A stretch of 54,004 bases of DNA from Candidatus Aminicenantota bacterium (GTDB lineage: Bacteria > Acidobacteriota > Aminicenantia > Aminicenantales > Aminicenantaceae): positions 1 to 54,004 of the forward strand of contig JAGGYH010000015.1 of the NCBI GenBank assembly GCA_021162615.1. The letters run 5' to 3'. The position numbers were made by a program, and so were the translations under genes. Below, in pieces: positions 35,023 to 44,057 of this stretch (positions within the stretch are counted from its first letter, which is position 1; each line of letters begins with the position of its first letter). The notes beneath the pieces were generated by a model that was given only the letters and a program-made list of their open reading frames with translations, ran no database searches and had not been told where the DNA came from.

Positions 35023-36852
35023 ATGGAAGAAAAGATCATTGAATGTGTTCCTAATTTTTCGGAAGGGCGGGATACGAAAATCATAAAGGAGATCACAGAC
35101 GAAATCGAAAGGGTAGAAGGCACCAAACTCCTGGATGTGGACCCTGGACCTGACATGAACCGTGTGGTCGTTACTTTTATCGGAGATCCGGAGGCTGTGC
35201 AGGAAGCCGCATTCAACTCCATAAAAAAAGCAGCGGAAGTGATAGATATGTCCACCCACCACGGTTCCCATCCCCGGATGGGAGCTACGGATGTGTGTCC
35301 TTTTGTTCCTGTCAATGGAGTGACTGAAGAAGAATGCGTGGAGATATCACGGAAAGTAGCTCAAAGAGTGGGAGAGGAGCTTCATATCCCGGTCTATCTT
35401 TATGAAAAGTCCGCTACCAGTCCTGAAAGAGAAAACCTCGCCTTCATTAGACAGGGAGAATATGAGGCGCTGCCCGAAAAATTAAAAAAGCCGCAGTGGA
35501 AGCCGGATTTCGGGCCGGCTGAATTTAACGCCAGGGCGGGGGCCACTGTTATTGGAGTGAGGGAGTTTCTCATAGCGTACAACATAAATTTAAATACCAG
35601 GGAAGCCAAATTTGCGACGGACATTGCATTTGAATTAAGGGAAAAGGGCCGGACAGCCAGAAAAGGAAATACAGACCCTGTTTATCTCTGGGGAGAAGAG
35701 ATCCTGAGATACAGAGAAGGCTGTTATCCCTGCGGAAACTGTGATTTTATCGGGAAGACCATGGAAGAGACCATTGAGCACTGTAAGGAGGCTCACAGTT
35801 ACGATTTGGTCGAACTGTTGAAACTCCATGATATCGATCACAGCAAGGCTGAGGGAAGGCCGGTAAAAAAGCCGGGCAAATTCCAACACTGCAAATCTAT
35901 CGGATGGATGGTGCCCAAATATGACAGGGCCCAGATTTCCATCAATTTGACAGATTATAAAGTCACATCCATGCATGATGTGCTGGAGGAAGCAAGGAGG
36001 CTGGCTGTAAAGCGGGGGCTTGTGGTCACGGGAAGTGAGATAGTTGGGATGGTTCCTTATCAAGCTCTTCTTCAAACCGGAAAATATTACTTGGAAAAGC
36101 AGAACCGTTCCAAGGGTGTTCCGGTGAGAGATATTCTTTCTACGGCCGTTCAATCTTTAGGGCTGACAGATGCCGCTGATTTTAATATAGAAGAAAGGGT
36201 TTTGGGGCTTCCTAAAAGTCCTGAGGATGCACTGGTGGAGATGAAAGTGACTGATTTTGCAGATGAGGTATCCCGTGAATCACCGGCGCCTGGAGGAGGT
36301 TCCATCGCCGCTCTGGCTGGTGCTTTGGGAGCCGCTCTTGGCTCTATGGTCAGTAATCTCACAGCCAATAAGCGGGGGACCCAGGATGTGGATAAGATTT
36401 TAAACGAAGCAGCAGAAAAGTGCCAGGAGATTAAAAATCAACTGATCAAAGCCGTGGATGAAGACACACAGGCCTTTAATGCTTTTATGGAAGCACGTCG
36501 TCTTCCATCCAAAACAGAGGAGGAGAAAGAAGTGCGGCAGAAAGCCATGCAGGAGGGGCTTAAAAAAGCCGTATCCGTTCCCCTGAATACATCTGAGCTG
36601 TGCCTGCAGGCGATAGAGGCTGCCGAGATCGTGGCTCAAAACGGAAACCCGAATTCTGTCACAGATGTAGGAGTAGGTGCGGAAGTCGCTTTTGCCGGAG
36701 TTAAAGGCGGAATTTATAATGTACTGATCAATCTCAAGAGTATCAAAGATGCTGACTACTGCGGCCAGATGAGAAAAAAGTGCGAATCCCTGGAAAAAAA
36801 GGCCCGGAAAGCACTGGGATCTGTGACCAAAATCATCCAGTCCAAGCTATAA
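35023..36852 (+). CDS. glutamate formimidoyltransferase / formimidotetrahydrofolate cyclodeaminase fusion with C2H2-like insert
   Basis: 609 aa. The N-terminal transferase begins IIECVPNFSEGRD and has HHGSHPRMGATDVCPF; the C-terminal cyclodeaminase carries SPAPGGGSIAALAGALGAAL. In histidine degradation these domains pass the formimino group of FIGLU to tetrahydrofolate and close it to methenyl-THF. Between strands of the transferase half, residues about 234-258 contain CYPCGNC followed by HCKEAH, giving C-x2-C-x12-H-x4-H, the spacing of a C2H2 zinc finger and not a usual part of this enzyme. AGAGGAG precedes the ATG. No hut genes are nearby. Confidence 0.92.
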   Translation: MEEKIIECVPNFSEGRDTKIIKEITDEIERVEGTKLLDVDPGPDMNRVVVTFIGDPEAVQEAAFNSIKKAAEVIDMSTHHGSHPRMGATDVCPFVPVNGVTEEECVEISRKVAQRVGEELHIPVYLYEKSATSPERENLAFIRQGEYEALPEKLKKPQWKPDFGPAEFNARAGATVIGVREFLIAYNINLNTREAKFATDIAFELREKGRTARKGNTDPVYLWGEEILRYREGCYPCGNCDFIGKTMEETIEHCKEAHSYDLVELLKLHDIDHSKAEGRPVKKPGKFQHCKSIGWMVPKYDRAQISINLTDYKVTSMHDVLEEARRLAVKRGLVVTGSEIVGMVPYQALLQTGKYYLEKQNRSKGVPVRDILSTAVQSLGLTDAADFNIEERVLGLPKSPEDALVEMKVTDFADEVSRESPAPGGGSIAALAGALGAALGSMVSNLTANKRGTQDVDKILNEAAEKCQEIKNQLIKAVDEDTQAFNAFMEARRLPSKTEEEKEVRQKAMQEGLKKAVSVPLNTSELCLQAIEAAEIVAQNGNPNSVTDVGVGAEVAFAGVKGGIYNVLINLKSIKDADYCGQMRKKCESLEKKARKALGSVTKIIQSKL

Positions 36853-36884
36853 AAACCCAACATCTTACATAACAAGAATGAGGG

Positions 36885-37063
36885 TATGGCTTGTGCTCCC
36901 TTCAGATTTTTAACGCCATTCTTCGCACTGTGTTTTCGGTTGCTGCGCAACTCCCCCCGTCCGTGGGTCAAACATACTCGCAACTCGGCTTAGCCGAGTT
37001 CCCTCAAACTCAGCACTCAGAAGGCTAAATCTTCAATGTCGCTTCAGCCATATCCCTAATTTC
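36885..37063 (+). repeat. MITE-like element, right module type beta fragment
   Basis: TATGGCTTGTGCTCCCTTCA through AGGCTAAATCTTCAATGTCG matches the 3.5-kb and 19-kb copies, including a CTCGGCTTAGCCGAG hairpin with one compensated loop change. Left module and both termini are missing. It fills the gap between two convergent genes. Confidence 0.75.
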
Positions 37064-37080
37064 AATGCTCTGATATTTAT

Positions 37081-38442
37081 TTATAGGATTTCTTTTTTCT
37101 TATACTTATCGATTGTTTTTTTCTGGAGCTTCCGGAGTTTTTCGGAGATTTTAACCGGATAAAGGGGGCCTTCTTTGTTGATGGTCTTGTATTTTTCAGG
37201 GAGCCGGGAGAAATTTTCCTTAAAATGATTTCGTATTTCCGAAAGAGGCGGCGAGTCATAAATGATTTTTCCGGCTGTGAGGACAGGCGCTAACAGAGGA
37301 ATTCCTCCATCCGGTTCTTCTTCCCTGCAGGCGATGACATCATGGTCATAGAGCTTTTCAGAGGATAAAAAGCGGAAGACCTGCTTATCCGAGGTCAGGG
37401 ATGTTTTTTCGGGGCTTAATTTGACCACAGATTCACCATTGTACTTCACGATCTTATAAGCCATATCCAGATAAGGGGCATCTGATGAGACGCCCATTTT
37501 TGTGCCCACTCCAAAAGAGTCTATGGCTGCTTTTTGAGAAAGGATTTTTTGAATCTTGTATTCATCAAAGGCACCGCTTGCAAATATCAGGGAATTTTTT
37601 AATCCGTTCCCGTCAAGGATGCGCCTTGCCTTCCGGCTGATCCCGGCCATATCACCACTGTCAAGACGTATGCCTTTAAGATGTTCACCCCGGCCAGCCA
37701 TCTCTTTACCCACCTGGGCGGCTTTCAGAATGCCTGATAGGGAGTCATAGGTGTCCACCAGAAGTATGGAATTTTCCGGGAATGTCTGTGTAAAGGCCCT
37801 GAAGGCATTGATTTCCTTATCAAAACTGGAAACGAACGAATGTGCCATGGTCCCGTATACCGGGATACCTAACTGTTTTCCGGCCAGGACATTACTGGTT
37901 CCGAGAAAACCCGCTATATAGCTGGCTTTAGCCACCTTTATGGAGGCATCGATTCCCTGTGTGCGCCTGAAGGAAAAATCAACGAGGCTCCTCTGTCCCG
38001 CGGCATGAACACATCGGGATGCTTTGGTGGCGATCATGGTCTGGAGATTGATAGAGTTTATTAAAAAGGTCTCAATGACCTGCGCTTCTATAAGAGGAGC
38101 TGTAACTTCCAGGATAGGCTCTTCTTCAAAAAAGACGGTTCCTTCTGGCATGGCATGCATGTCGCCATGGAAACTAAAGTTTTCCAGATAAGAGATAAAC
38201 TCAGGTTTGAAAAAATCCGTACTTTCCAGGTATTCCAGGTCGTCCTTTGTGAATTGGAGCCCGGCCAAATAATCAAGGACCTCTTTCAGTCCGCAGAATA
38301 CGAAATAGCGGCGGTTGGGAGGGTATTGGCGCACAAAAAGGCCGAACACGGCGGTTTCGTTCATTCCGTGTTCTAGATAAGAAGCAGCCATAGTGAGCTC
38401 ATAAAGGTCGGTCAGAAGGGCACTGTTTTTGATCTTATTCAT
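37081..38442 (-). CDS. pncB: nicotinate phosphoribosyltransferase
   Basis: 453 aa. It starts SALLTDLYELTMAASYLEHG as the family does; the active-site region is DFSFRRTQGIDASIKVAKA, with GTMAHSFVSSF and RLDSGDMAGISRKARRILD binding phosphoribosyl pyrophosphate. It makes nicotinate mononucleotide from nicotinate for NAD salvage (Preiss-Handler). It sits 12 bases after a nicotinamidase-type gene on the same strand, so the two form a nicotinamide-to-NaMN pair. Confidence 0.95.
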   Translation of the reverse strand: MNKIKNSALLTDLYELTMAASYLEHGMNETAVFGLFVRQYPPNRRYFVFCGLKEVLDYLAGLQFTKDDLEYLESTDFFKPEFISYLENFSFHGDMHAMPEGTVFFEEEPILEVTAPLIEAQVIETFLINSINLQTMIATKASRCVHAAGQRSLVDFSFRRTQGIDASIKVAKASYIAGFLGTSNVLAGKQLGIPVYGTMAHSFVSSFDKEINAFRAFTQTFPENSILLVDTYDSLSGILKAAQVGKEMAGRGEHLKGIRLDSGDMAGISRKARRILDGNGLKNSLIFASGAFDEYKIQKILSQKAAIDSFGVGTKMGVSSDAPYLDMAYKIVKYNGESVVKLSPEKTSLTSDKQVFRFLSSEKLYDHDVIACREEEPDGGIPLLAPVLTAGKIIYDSPPLSEIRNHFKENFSRLPEKYKTINKEGPLYPVKISEKLRKLQKKTIDKYKKKEIL

Positions 38443-38454
38443 TTGGAACTTCAG

Positions 38455-39078
38455 TTACTTAAAAACCACATCTTCGGTTGATTTCACGACAATTCCAGAG
38501 TAAAGATTTGAGACCTGACTTAGAGTCAATGCCTGGTCGAATTCTGTGAGAGCGGATATTCCGTCTGCCGGGATAATGACTTTGTACCACCTGAGCCCTG
38601 CTGAAGAAGCGGTATGGAGCACACAAATATTGGATACGGTGCCGACGATGACTACGTTTTCGACTTTCCATACGTGGCTTAAAGTGTGTTCGAGTCCTGT
38701 TCCGTAAAACCCATCATAACGCAGTTTAGGGCATATCAGTTCGTCTTGTCTGGGTTTCAGTTCTGGAATCACTTCCCATCCCCAGGTGTTTTCCTTACAG
38801 TGTTCAGGCCATATATCAAATTCAGGGTCATCCTCTTTCATGGTGTCTAGGGTATAGGCGACAGGAACGCCTGCCTTTCTTGCTGAGGAAAGAAGATTTT
38901 TTATTCCTGGAATGGTTTCCCTTGCCGCAGGAACCACCAGTTTCCCTTTTTCTTTGACAAAGTCGTTCTGCATATCCACGATGATGAGAGCTGTGTTCTG
39001 TGAATCCAGCGTGACCCTGTCTTTATAAGCGATCTCAGGGACTTCGACTTTTTTGTTTGGGATGAAGGGGAAACTCAT
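38455..39078 (-). CDS. isochorismatase-family hydrolase, probable nicotinamidase
   Basis: 207 aa from ATG 39078 (AAGGAG seven bases upstream); the track's TTG at 39084 lies too close to that site. Catalytic triad of the isochorismatase fold: Asp in IIVDMQNDF, Lys in PKLRYDGFYGT, Cys in VSNICVLHTA. Nicotinamidase PncA deamidates nicotinamide to nicotinate, and the adjacent pncB uses nicotinate, which is the main reason for this call. The zinc-binding set of PncA is not fully evident, so a related amidohydrolase remains possible. Confidence 0.82.
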   Translation of the reverse strand: MSFPFIPNKKVEVPEIAYKDRVTLDSQNTALIIVDMQNDFVKEKGKLVVPAARETIPGIKNLLSSARKAGVPVAYTLDTMKEDDPEFDIWPEHCKENTWGWEVIPELKPRQDELICPKLRYDGFYGTGLEHTLSHVWKVENVVIVGTVSNICVLHTASSAGLRWYKVIIPADGISALTEFDQALTLSQVSNLYSGIVVKSTEDVVFK

Positions 39079-39117
39079 AATCAATCTCCTTTTAAACTGA
39101 ATTTTTCACAAAATGAA

Positions 39118-39149
39118 CATCGCCATTTTTTTATAAATAGTTCGGGTTA
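39118..39149 (-). repeat. solo left end of the MITE-like family (reverse)
   Basis: Minus strand TAACCCGAACTATTTATAAA followed by AAAATGGCGATG: a terminal repeat plus first hairpin arm, upstream of the nicotinamidase gene. Confidence 0.6.
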
Positions 39150-39223
39150 GATATTATTATATTCCCAATGGCTCTCTGATTCCAGTCTTCATTGATTTGC
39201 GGTCTGTGCCTTTTGCTGTATGG

Positions 39224-41797
39224 TTATTGTTTATTGAGTTCAATGACAATGGTATGCGTGATGAATTCGCCCGGAGAACCATCCGGGATTTTGAATCTCA
39301 ATTGGCCGGACTCCAAGGAAGCTCCTTTTATTTTGTCTATAAATTCAGGATGAAGCGTGTTGAGGCTGTAGTTTTTTCCGCTGATCCCTTCCACTTTCAG
39401 TATTACGGTCTGTTCTTCTGTGTGTGATGATATGATTTTCATTCCAGAGTCCATATCTCCGACTTTGACCTCAGGGGTCACCGGAAGGACTTCAAAACAG
39501 GGTTCGATAGATAATTCTGCCTGCAGAGGTTCGTCATGTACCGTGAATTCTAACTCCACTTGAGTGACCTGGCGGCGATCAAATACATGAAAGGAGGTTT
39601 CCTTTCCATTCACCATCACATGTTTTATTAGAGTCCCTTTTGCCAGACAGGGGGAAAATGTCATGGTGTGTTTTTCTCCCTTTTCAGGGATGACATCCAG
39701 TGTTATTTTGTTTTTCTCTTTTTTGTAGGAAAATGAAAAGGCTGCATCTCCCGCTTTATAATTTTTAATCTCCACCTGATCCCAGTTTCCAGGAAAATGA
39801 GGAGCAAAAGTAAAGGTCCTCATCAGGGCATCAGCTTCCAGACCCAGAAGTCCTCTTATCAGGGGGAGCACGGCTCCGGCTGCTGAAAATCCCTGCTGGG
39901 GAACCGCTTCCTGGGGCCATACATTCCGTATACCGGAAAATACTTCCGTGACACATCCCAGAGCATTGTCAAAAGTGTGGTTTACGGTTGAGAGAAGGAG
40001 AGGATATCCGTTTAAAGGCATATGATGCTTGTACAAAGCTGTGGTGACCCAACTGGTTAAAAAAGGCCATACAGCGCCGTAGTTATAATTGAGAGGCTGG
40101 AAGTATTCGCTGTTGCGGGAAATACTTCTTATCCCCCAGTCAGTGGTCAGCTCGGATGAGCTGAGCCTTTCCAGAGTGAGCCTGCTTTTTTCATATTCTC
40201 CGAGGTCCCACATCAAACCGACCGCATTCCATGGAGAGATCTCTTTGACTTTTTCGCCTTTGTCATTAAAGGCATAGGCATAAAAATGATTTTCCGGGTC
40301 CCAGAATCTGTCATTGAAAGCTTGTTTAGCCTTTTCAAAATTCATGGATGCTTTTTTGCGGAAGGAGTCTTTACTTAGGATTCGGGATATTTCATCCATG
40401 GCATACGCGGCTCTCACCCAAACGGAGGCCAGATATATGTCCGTTTCTATTCCGGTAAGCGCTCCGTATTCCAGAGCCCCCAGGCCTGCAGGACCATTGT
40501 CCATCAGCCCGTCCCTGTTTTTATCCGTACTGAGACACCAATCGTAGGCCTTTGTAAGAGAGGGCCAGCTTTTCTCTATAAAAGCTGTGTCGCCGGAAAG
40601 TCTCATGTAGTCGTACATGGCCGCTATATAATAAGGGGTCGTGTCTCCGTGGATGTATCCGTAAGGATAGTCCTTCCACCAGTCAATATATCCTTCTGCC
40701 TGTGAAAGTTCGTGGGCCATCTTTCCATCATCCCTCTGCCATTTTTGAGTGAAAGCCAGTATTTTCTTAACGGATTCATACGCTCCGTAAGAGAGCAGGC
40801 TCAAAGAATTGATGTAGGCATCCCCTCCAAAAAACCAGCCGAATCCGGGCCGTCCCGATGTTCCGGAAGCACCCAGACCAGCGGTCATTCCTTCGCCAAG
40901 TTCAGGATTATCAACCATAAGGTTGTCGAAAGTGATTTTGGCCCATTCAAAAGCGAGATCGATTTTCGGATCGGGAGTTGTAAGGCGCAGAGTGTTTTGG
41001 CTGAGGTTTTCATAATATTCTTTATTTTTTTTATAGTAGTTTTCAGGATTTTCCAGGAGTTTTTTATACACGGCTATTACCTGGTCACGTTTTCCTTGGC
41101 CCCCTGAAATGCACAGCGGAATAAATCTGTTTCTCGCTTTCTCCGGATCTTTGATCTCGATCTTAAATTCACTCGGGGCATCTGAGAGCATATGCGCAGG
41201 AGTATAGGAAAGGCCCGATGCTGCCGGAGAACCCGCAAGAGCATGATTTTTCCCTGTAGGTTCTGAGATCACATACGCTTTGATCTCATTGTTCCAGTAT
41301 GCGTACTGACCTCCGATCCCGGCTGGCCACATGGGTTGAAGCACGGGTAAAAAACCGCAAACGATGGTCAGGGGAACGGATGAGTCAACATGGAGAAGGA
41401 TAAGAGCGCCGGGCTCAAAAACAGGTGTGATATACGTCGCTTTGACAGTGAAGGATTGATAGGTATAGGTCAGTGTGGTTGCCCAGGGAGATACGGAAAT
41501 GCGGCGGACAATATCCCCTGCGTTTATGGGCCGGGTGGAGGTGCCGGTGAAAAAAGAAAATTGAAAGCTGCGAAGGAGCTTCAACGGATAGGCCCACGCT
41601 TCAAAAGAGCCGCTCTCATCTCCCAGAAGAGCGAACCTTCGTCCGGATTTGTTAAAGGGAGTTCCCGGTTTGGCCGGCCGTTCAAGGCTGATGGCGCTCT
41701 TTTCAATTTTGAAGGCAGGGATGGAATCCTTTTCCTCAGAATACAGAAAATTAAAGGCAAGAAACAGGCTCATCAGAAATATGAATGTTTTTTTCAT
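39224..41797 (-). CDS. exported six-hairpin glycoside hydrolase (glycogen-debranching/GH63-like)
   Basis: 857 aa with a cleavable signal peptide (FIFLMSLFLAFNFLYS). The N-terminal about 250 residues are beta-rich, the middle is an (alpha/alpha)6 barrel with FGWFFGGDAYINSLSLLSYG, WQRDDGKMAHELS, HGDTTPYYIAAMYDYM and NYGAVWPFLTSW, and the C-terminal about 200 residues are beta-sandwich. Asp in GGDAYI and Glu in the later LEYGALTG-type segment are candidate catalytic acids. It resembles amylo-alpha-1,6-glucosidase/GH63-like periplasmic sugar hydrolases; substrate is unknown. A TTGAAA/TATACT promoter precedes it. Confidence 0.85.
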   Translation of the reverse strand: MKKTFIFLMSLFLAFNFLYSEEKDSIPAFKIEKSAISLERPAKPGTPFNKSGRRFALLGDESGSFEAWAYPLKLLRSFQFSFFTGTSTRPINAGDIVRRISVSPWATTLTYTYQSFTVKATYITPVFEPGALILLHVDSSVPLTIVCGFLPVLQPMWPAGIGGQYAYWNNEIKAYVISEPTGKNHALAGSPAASGLSYTPAHMLSDAPSEFKIEIKDPEKARNRFIPLCISGGQGKRDQVIAVYKKLLENPENYYKKNKEYYENLSQNTLRLTTPDPKIDLAFEWAKITFDNLMVDNPELGEGMTAGLGASGTSGRPGFGWFFGGDAYINSLSLLSYGAYESVKKILAFTQKWQRDDGKMAHELSQAEGYIDWWKDYPYGYIHGDTTPYYIAAMYDYMRLSGDTAFIEKSWPSLTKAYDWCLSTDKNRDGLMDNGPAGLGALEYGALTGIETDIYLASVWVRAAYAMDEISRILSKDSFRKKASMNFEKAKQAFNDRFWDPENHFYAYAFNDKGEKVKEISPWNAVGLMWDLGEYEKSRLTLERLSSSELTTDWGIRSISRNSEYFQPLNYNYGAVWPFLTSWVTTALYKHHMPLNGYPLLLSTVNHTFDNALGCVTEVFSGIRNVWPQEAVPQQGFSAAGAVLPLIRGLLGLEADALMRTFTFAPHFPGNWDQVEIKNYKAGDAAFSFSYKKEKNKITLDVIPEKGEKHTMTFSPCLAKGTLIKHVMVNGKETSFHVFDRRQVTQVELEFTVHDEPLQAELSIEPCFEVLPVTPEVKVGDMDSGMKIISSHTEEQTVILKVEGISGKNYSLNTLHPEFIDKIKGASLESGQLRFKIPDGSPGEFITHTIVIELNKQ

Positions 41798-41833
41798 GGT
41801 GTCCTCTTTATAGGATATTTGGATATAGCTTTT

Positions 41834-41861
41834 AGTATAAACACTTCTGATAATCTTTCAA
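41834..41861 (-). promoter_or_regulatory. promoter of the exported glycosidase
   Basis: Minus-strand TTGAAA (41856-41861), 16-base spacer, TATACT (41834-41839); GAGGA ribosome binding site follows. Confidence 0.5.
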
Positions 41862-41930
41862 GAACGGAACCAATCAGGTTGTGAAATACGCTATGCCGAC
41901 CAAATAGAGAGCAGAGTTATTTTTTGTGAA

Positions 41931-42233
41931 TCATTTCTTTTTTGTCTCGTATCCCTTGATGGGCTGAATTTCGAACTGCCGCATTCCTCTCCAGCTTTGG
42001 TCATAGTGGTCCGCCCCGCCAGCAGTGGGAATGATCACCACAAGAGCTTTTGGCCCTCCGGCCAGTTCCATGAATCTCTCTAGAATGGCGGGATCCTGCA
42101 TAGCGCCTCCCACAATAACCAATGCCCCGTTCTCCGGACCAATAACCGATGGATAGAGTTCTGCCGTGAAAACAGCGATGAATAACAGGAAAAAATTGAC
42201 TAAAACTACTATAGTTTTCTGCCTTTGTTTCAT
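41931..42233 (-). pseudogene. truncated cyanophycinase-like (peptidase S51) remnant
   Basis: 100 aa with a hydrophobic signal-like start. Residues 30-80 match the beginning of exported cyanophycinases (GALVIVGGAMQDPAILERFM, VVIIPTAGGADHYDQSW), but the catalytic Ser/His region and about 200 further residues are missing; the reading frame jumps to a short tail, RQFEIQPIKGYE, that looks like a protein C-terminus. An internal deletion is the simplest explanation. It follows the OMP gene by 18 bases. Confidence 0.65.
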
Positions 42234-42251
42234 GATTTGTTAATCTCTTTT

Positions 42252-42779
42252 TTATTTGAGCTTGAAAGAGACGCCGATGATTCCGCCGGCCCCTTCCCAG
42301 TCTCCCATGAACTGGAAATACAGGCGACAAAAAATGGCTGTTTTTCGATTGAAGTAGTAGCGGGCTCCTATAAACGGCTTAAGATATAGCCCTGAAGAGC
42401 CTGAGCCTCCTTTGATATCTCCCGAATGTGAGTCCTTCCATGTGTAGTTGTATAGAGAAAAACCCAGTCCGGCACCGACAAAAAGATCCAGTTTTTTCAC
42501 ATCGAGACCGGTGAAATGGTACGCTCCGTCAAAAGATAGACCGATCAGCGAATTAGCCCAATCCTGGCTTGTCCACCACCAGAGCATGGCGGTCCCCCCG
42601 ATTCCAATGTGTTTAGACAACCCATACTCAAAGTTGGCGCCAACAGGAATTGTCCAAGTATTAAGTCCTACGACGGGAGAGATGATTTGAATGTTCTTAT
42701 AAAATTCCCGTTCTTGAGAAAAAACAAAAGAGCAAGTACTTAATAACAGTAGAATAACAACAGCTGTGATTTTTTTCAT
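42252..42779 (-). CDS. outer-membrane beta-barrel protein
   Basis: 175 aa. Signal peptide ending CSFVFS-Q, then alternating amphipathic strands rich in Gly, Tyr, Trp and Phe (GANFEYGLSKHIGIGGTAML, LFVGAGLGFSLYNYTW, LYLKPFIGARYYF), ending in FKLK, close to the aromatic end recognised by BAM. About eight strands, like the OmpW/OmpX-size barrels. TTGACA/CATAAC promoter upstream. Confidence 0.78.
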   Translation of the reverse strand: MKKITAVVILLLLSTCSFVFSQEREFYKNIQIISPVVGLNTWTIPVGANFEYGLSKHIGIGGTAMLWWWTSQDWANSLIGLSFDGAYHFTGLDVKKLDLFVGAGLGFSLYNYTWKDSHSGDIKGGSGSSGLYLKPFIGARYYFNRKTAIFCRLYFQFMGDWEGAGGIIGVSFKLK

Positions 42780-42852
42780 GTTTCCTCCTTAAAGAGAGCA
42801 GGCTTCGTATGCTTATATAATAATGGATAACTTTCGTCATTGGAAGGGAATG

Positions 42853-42881
42853 GTTATGATATATGTTGAAGATGATGTCAA
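42853..42881 (-). promoter_or_regulatory. promoter of the outer-membrane protein gene
   Basis: Minus-strand TTGACA (42876-42881), 17-base spacer, CATAAC (42853-42858). Confidence 0.4.
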
Positions 42882-42910
42882 CTAAAATCTGTTTCAAAGC
42901 GTTTTGATTA

Positions 42911-43356
42911 ATGAATGGAAAAAGAATGGAGACTCTGGACCTGATACAAAGCGCCCAGCAGGGCGACCGGGAGGCGTTCTCTATGCTGTTTGAGGAAAAC
43001 AAAAAATAGGCATCAGCTGCAGCATTGATTTTCTGAGGGGCAAAAAGAGAATGAAAAAAAACCTTTCAGACTGGGAGCTAATGGACAGCACAACTTCAGA
43101 CGGAAGAGGAGGAGACCCCGAGGAAAATGCGAGCCGGGAAGACCTCAAGAAAAAAATAGAGCTTCTTGTGGATAATATGCCCCCGCGCCAAAAAATGGCT
43201 TTTATTCTCAAACATTTTCAACAGCTCAAGATCAGGGAGATCGCTGAGTATATGGAGTGTTCCGAGGGAAGTGTGAAAAAGCAGCTATTCAGAGGAGTTG
43301 AAAGCATTAAAGGCTCTTTAAAAAAGCTTCTATGGGAGAAAGACTATGAAATGTGA
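42911..43356 (+). pseudogene. ECF sigma factor, internally deleted and frameshifted
   Basis: From ATG 42911 the frame reads METLDLIQSAQQGDREAFSM then LFEENKK and stops at TAG 43007, exactly the start of an ECF region 2. In the -1 frame the sequence resumes as IGISCSIDFLRGKKR (end of region 2) and continues into a complete region 4 (MPPRQKMAFILKHFQQLKIR, IAEYMECSEGSVKKQLFRG). About 45 codons of core region 2 are missing at the AAAAAATAG junction. The track lists only the region 4 part (43051-43356). A sigma lacking region 2 could not open promoters, so the gene is probably dead; the remaining domain could still be translated and bind the anti-sigma. Confidence 0.75.
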
Positions 43357-44047
43357 AAAATTCAGAAGAAATATGATTTTATACCTCTATGGAGAGCTTG
43401 ATAAGAGAAGTGCTGAGGAGCTCAAAGATCACATAGAAAAATGTTCGAGCTGTGCCCGTGAGATGAAATACACAAAAAAGGTCTTTGATTTGGTGGAAGA
43501 GACGAAAACAGAAGACATTCCGGAAGCCGATTGGAGGAAGTGCTGGAGCCGAATTGATGAAAAGGTTTCTGTCCCTGATAGAAAGAGGGAAAAACATTTC
43601 GACTTTATCCCTAAATGGGCTGCTGCTGCCGCAGCCCTTGTCTGCGTTCTCATTGTAGGGTTTGTCATCGGGAGAACAACCCTTATTTACGGTGGAGATA
43701 AGATAGCTGTAGCTGGACAGGATGCTTTTCAGATAAGCCTGCAGGAACATTTTGACAGCTTAAAGCCTTTGCTCATAGAGTATGCCCATTACAGTGAAGA
43801 CAAAGACTCGGGTAAAATCATTCTGGATAAAAAGTATGTGGAAGAGCTTCTTATACAGAATATTCTCCTAAAAAGGCTGGCCGCGGAGAAAAATCCTGAT
43901 ACCCGGCAGCTTCTGGAGGACATAGAATTGATTTTAAGGGAAATAACAAATATGGACAAAAACGGCACATCCGATCCTTTGATGATAAAGGAATACATAA
44001 ACAATCAGGGGATTTTAAATGCCGTGGAAGTCCGTGGAATGATATAG
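43346..44047 (+). CDS. anti-sigma factor with zinc-finger (zf-HC2) domain
   Basis: 233 aa. The N-terminus has the ZAS motif H-x3-C-x2-C (HIEKCSSCAREM) plus an upstream Cys in MKCEKFRRNM; one membrane helix follows at about 90-113 (WAAAAAALVCVLIVGFVIG); the C-terminal 115 residues would be periplasmic. Its start overlaps the sigma remnant by 11 bases, as usual for ECF pairs. With the sigma core gone its original partner is missing, yet this ORF is intact. The two following exported HEAT proteins are probably part of the same transcript. Confidence 0.87.
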   Translation: MKCEKFRRNMILYLYGELDKRSAEELKDHIEKCSSCAREMKYTKKVFDLVEETKTEDIPEADWRKCWSRIDEKVSVPDRKREKHFDFIPKWAAAAAALVCVLIVGFVIGRTTLIYGGDKIAVAGQDAFQISLQEHFDSLKPLLIEYAHYSEDKDSGKIILDKKYVEELLIQNILLKRLAAEKNPDTRQLLEDIELILREITNMDKNGTSDPLMIKEYINNQGILNAVEVRGMI

Positions 44048-44057
44048 GAGGTTTCAA

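Noticed and set aside
42001-42330. 109-aa ORF in the cyanophycinase/OMP area
   Set aside because: Out-of-frame shadow; the N-terminus falls inside the OMP gene.
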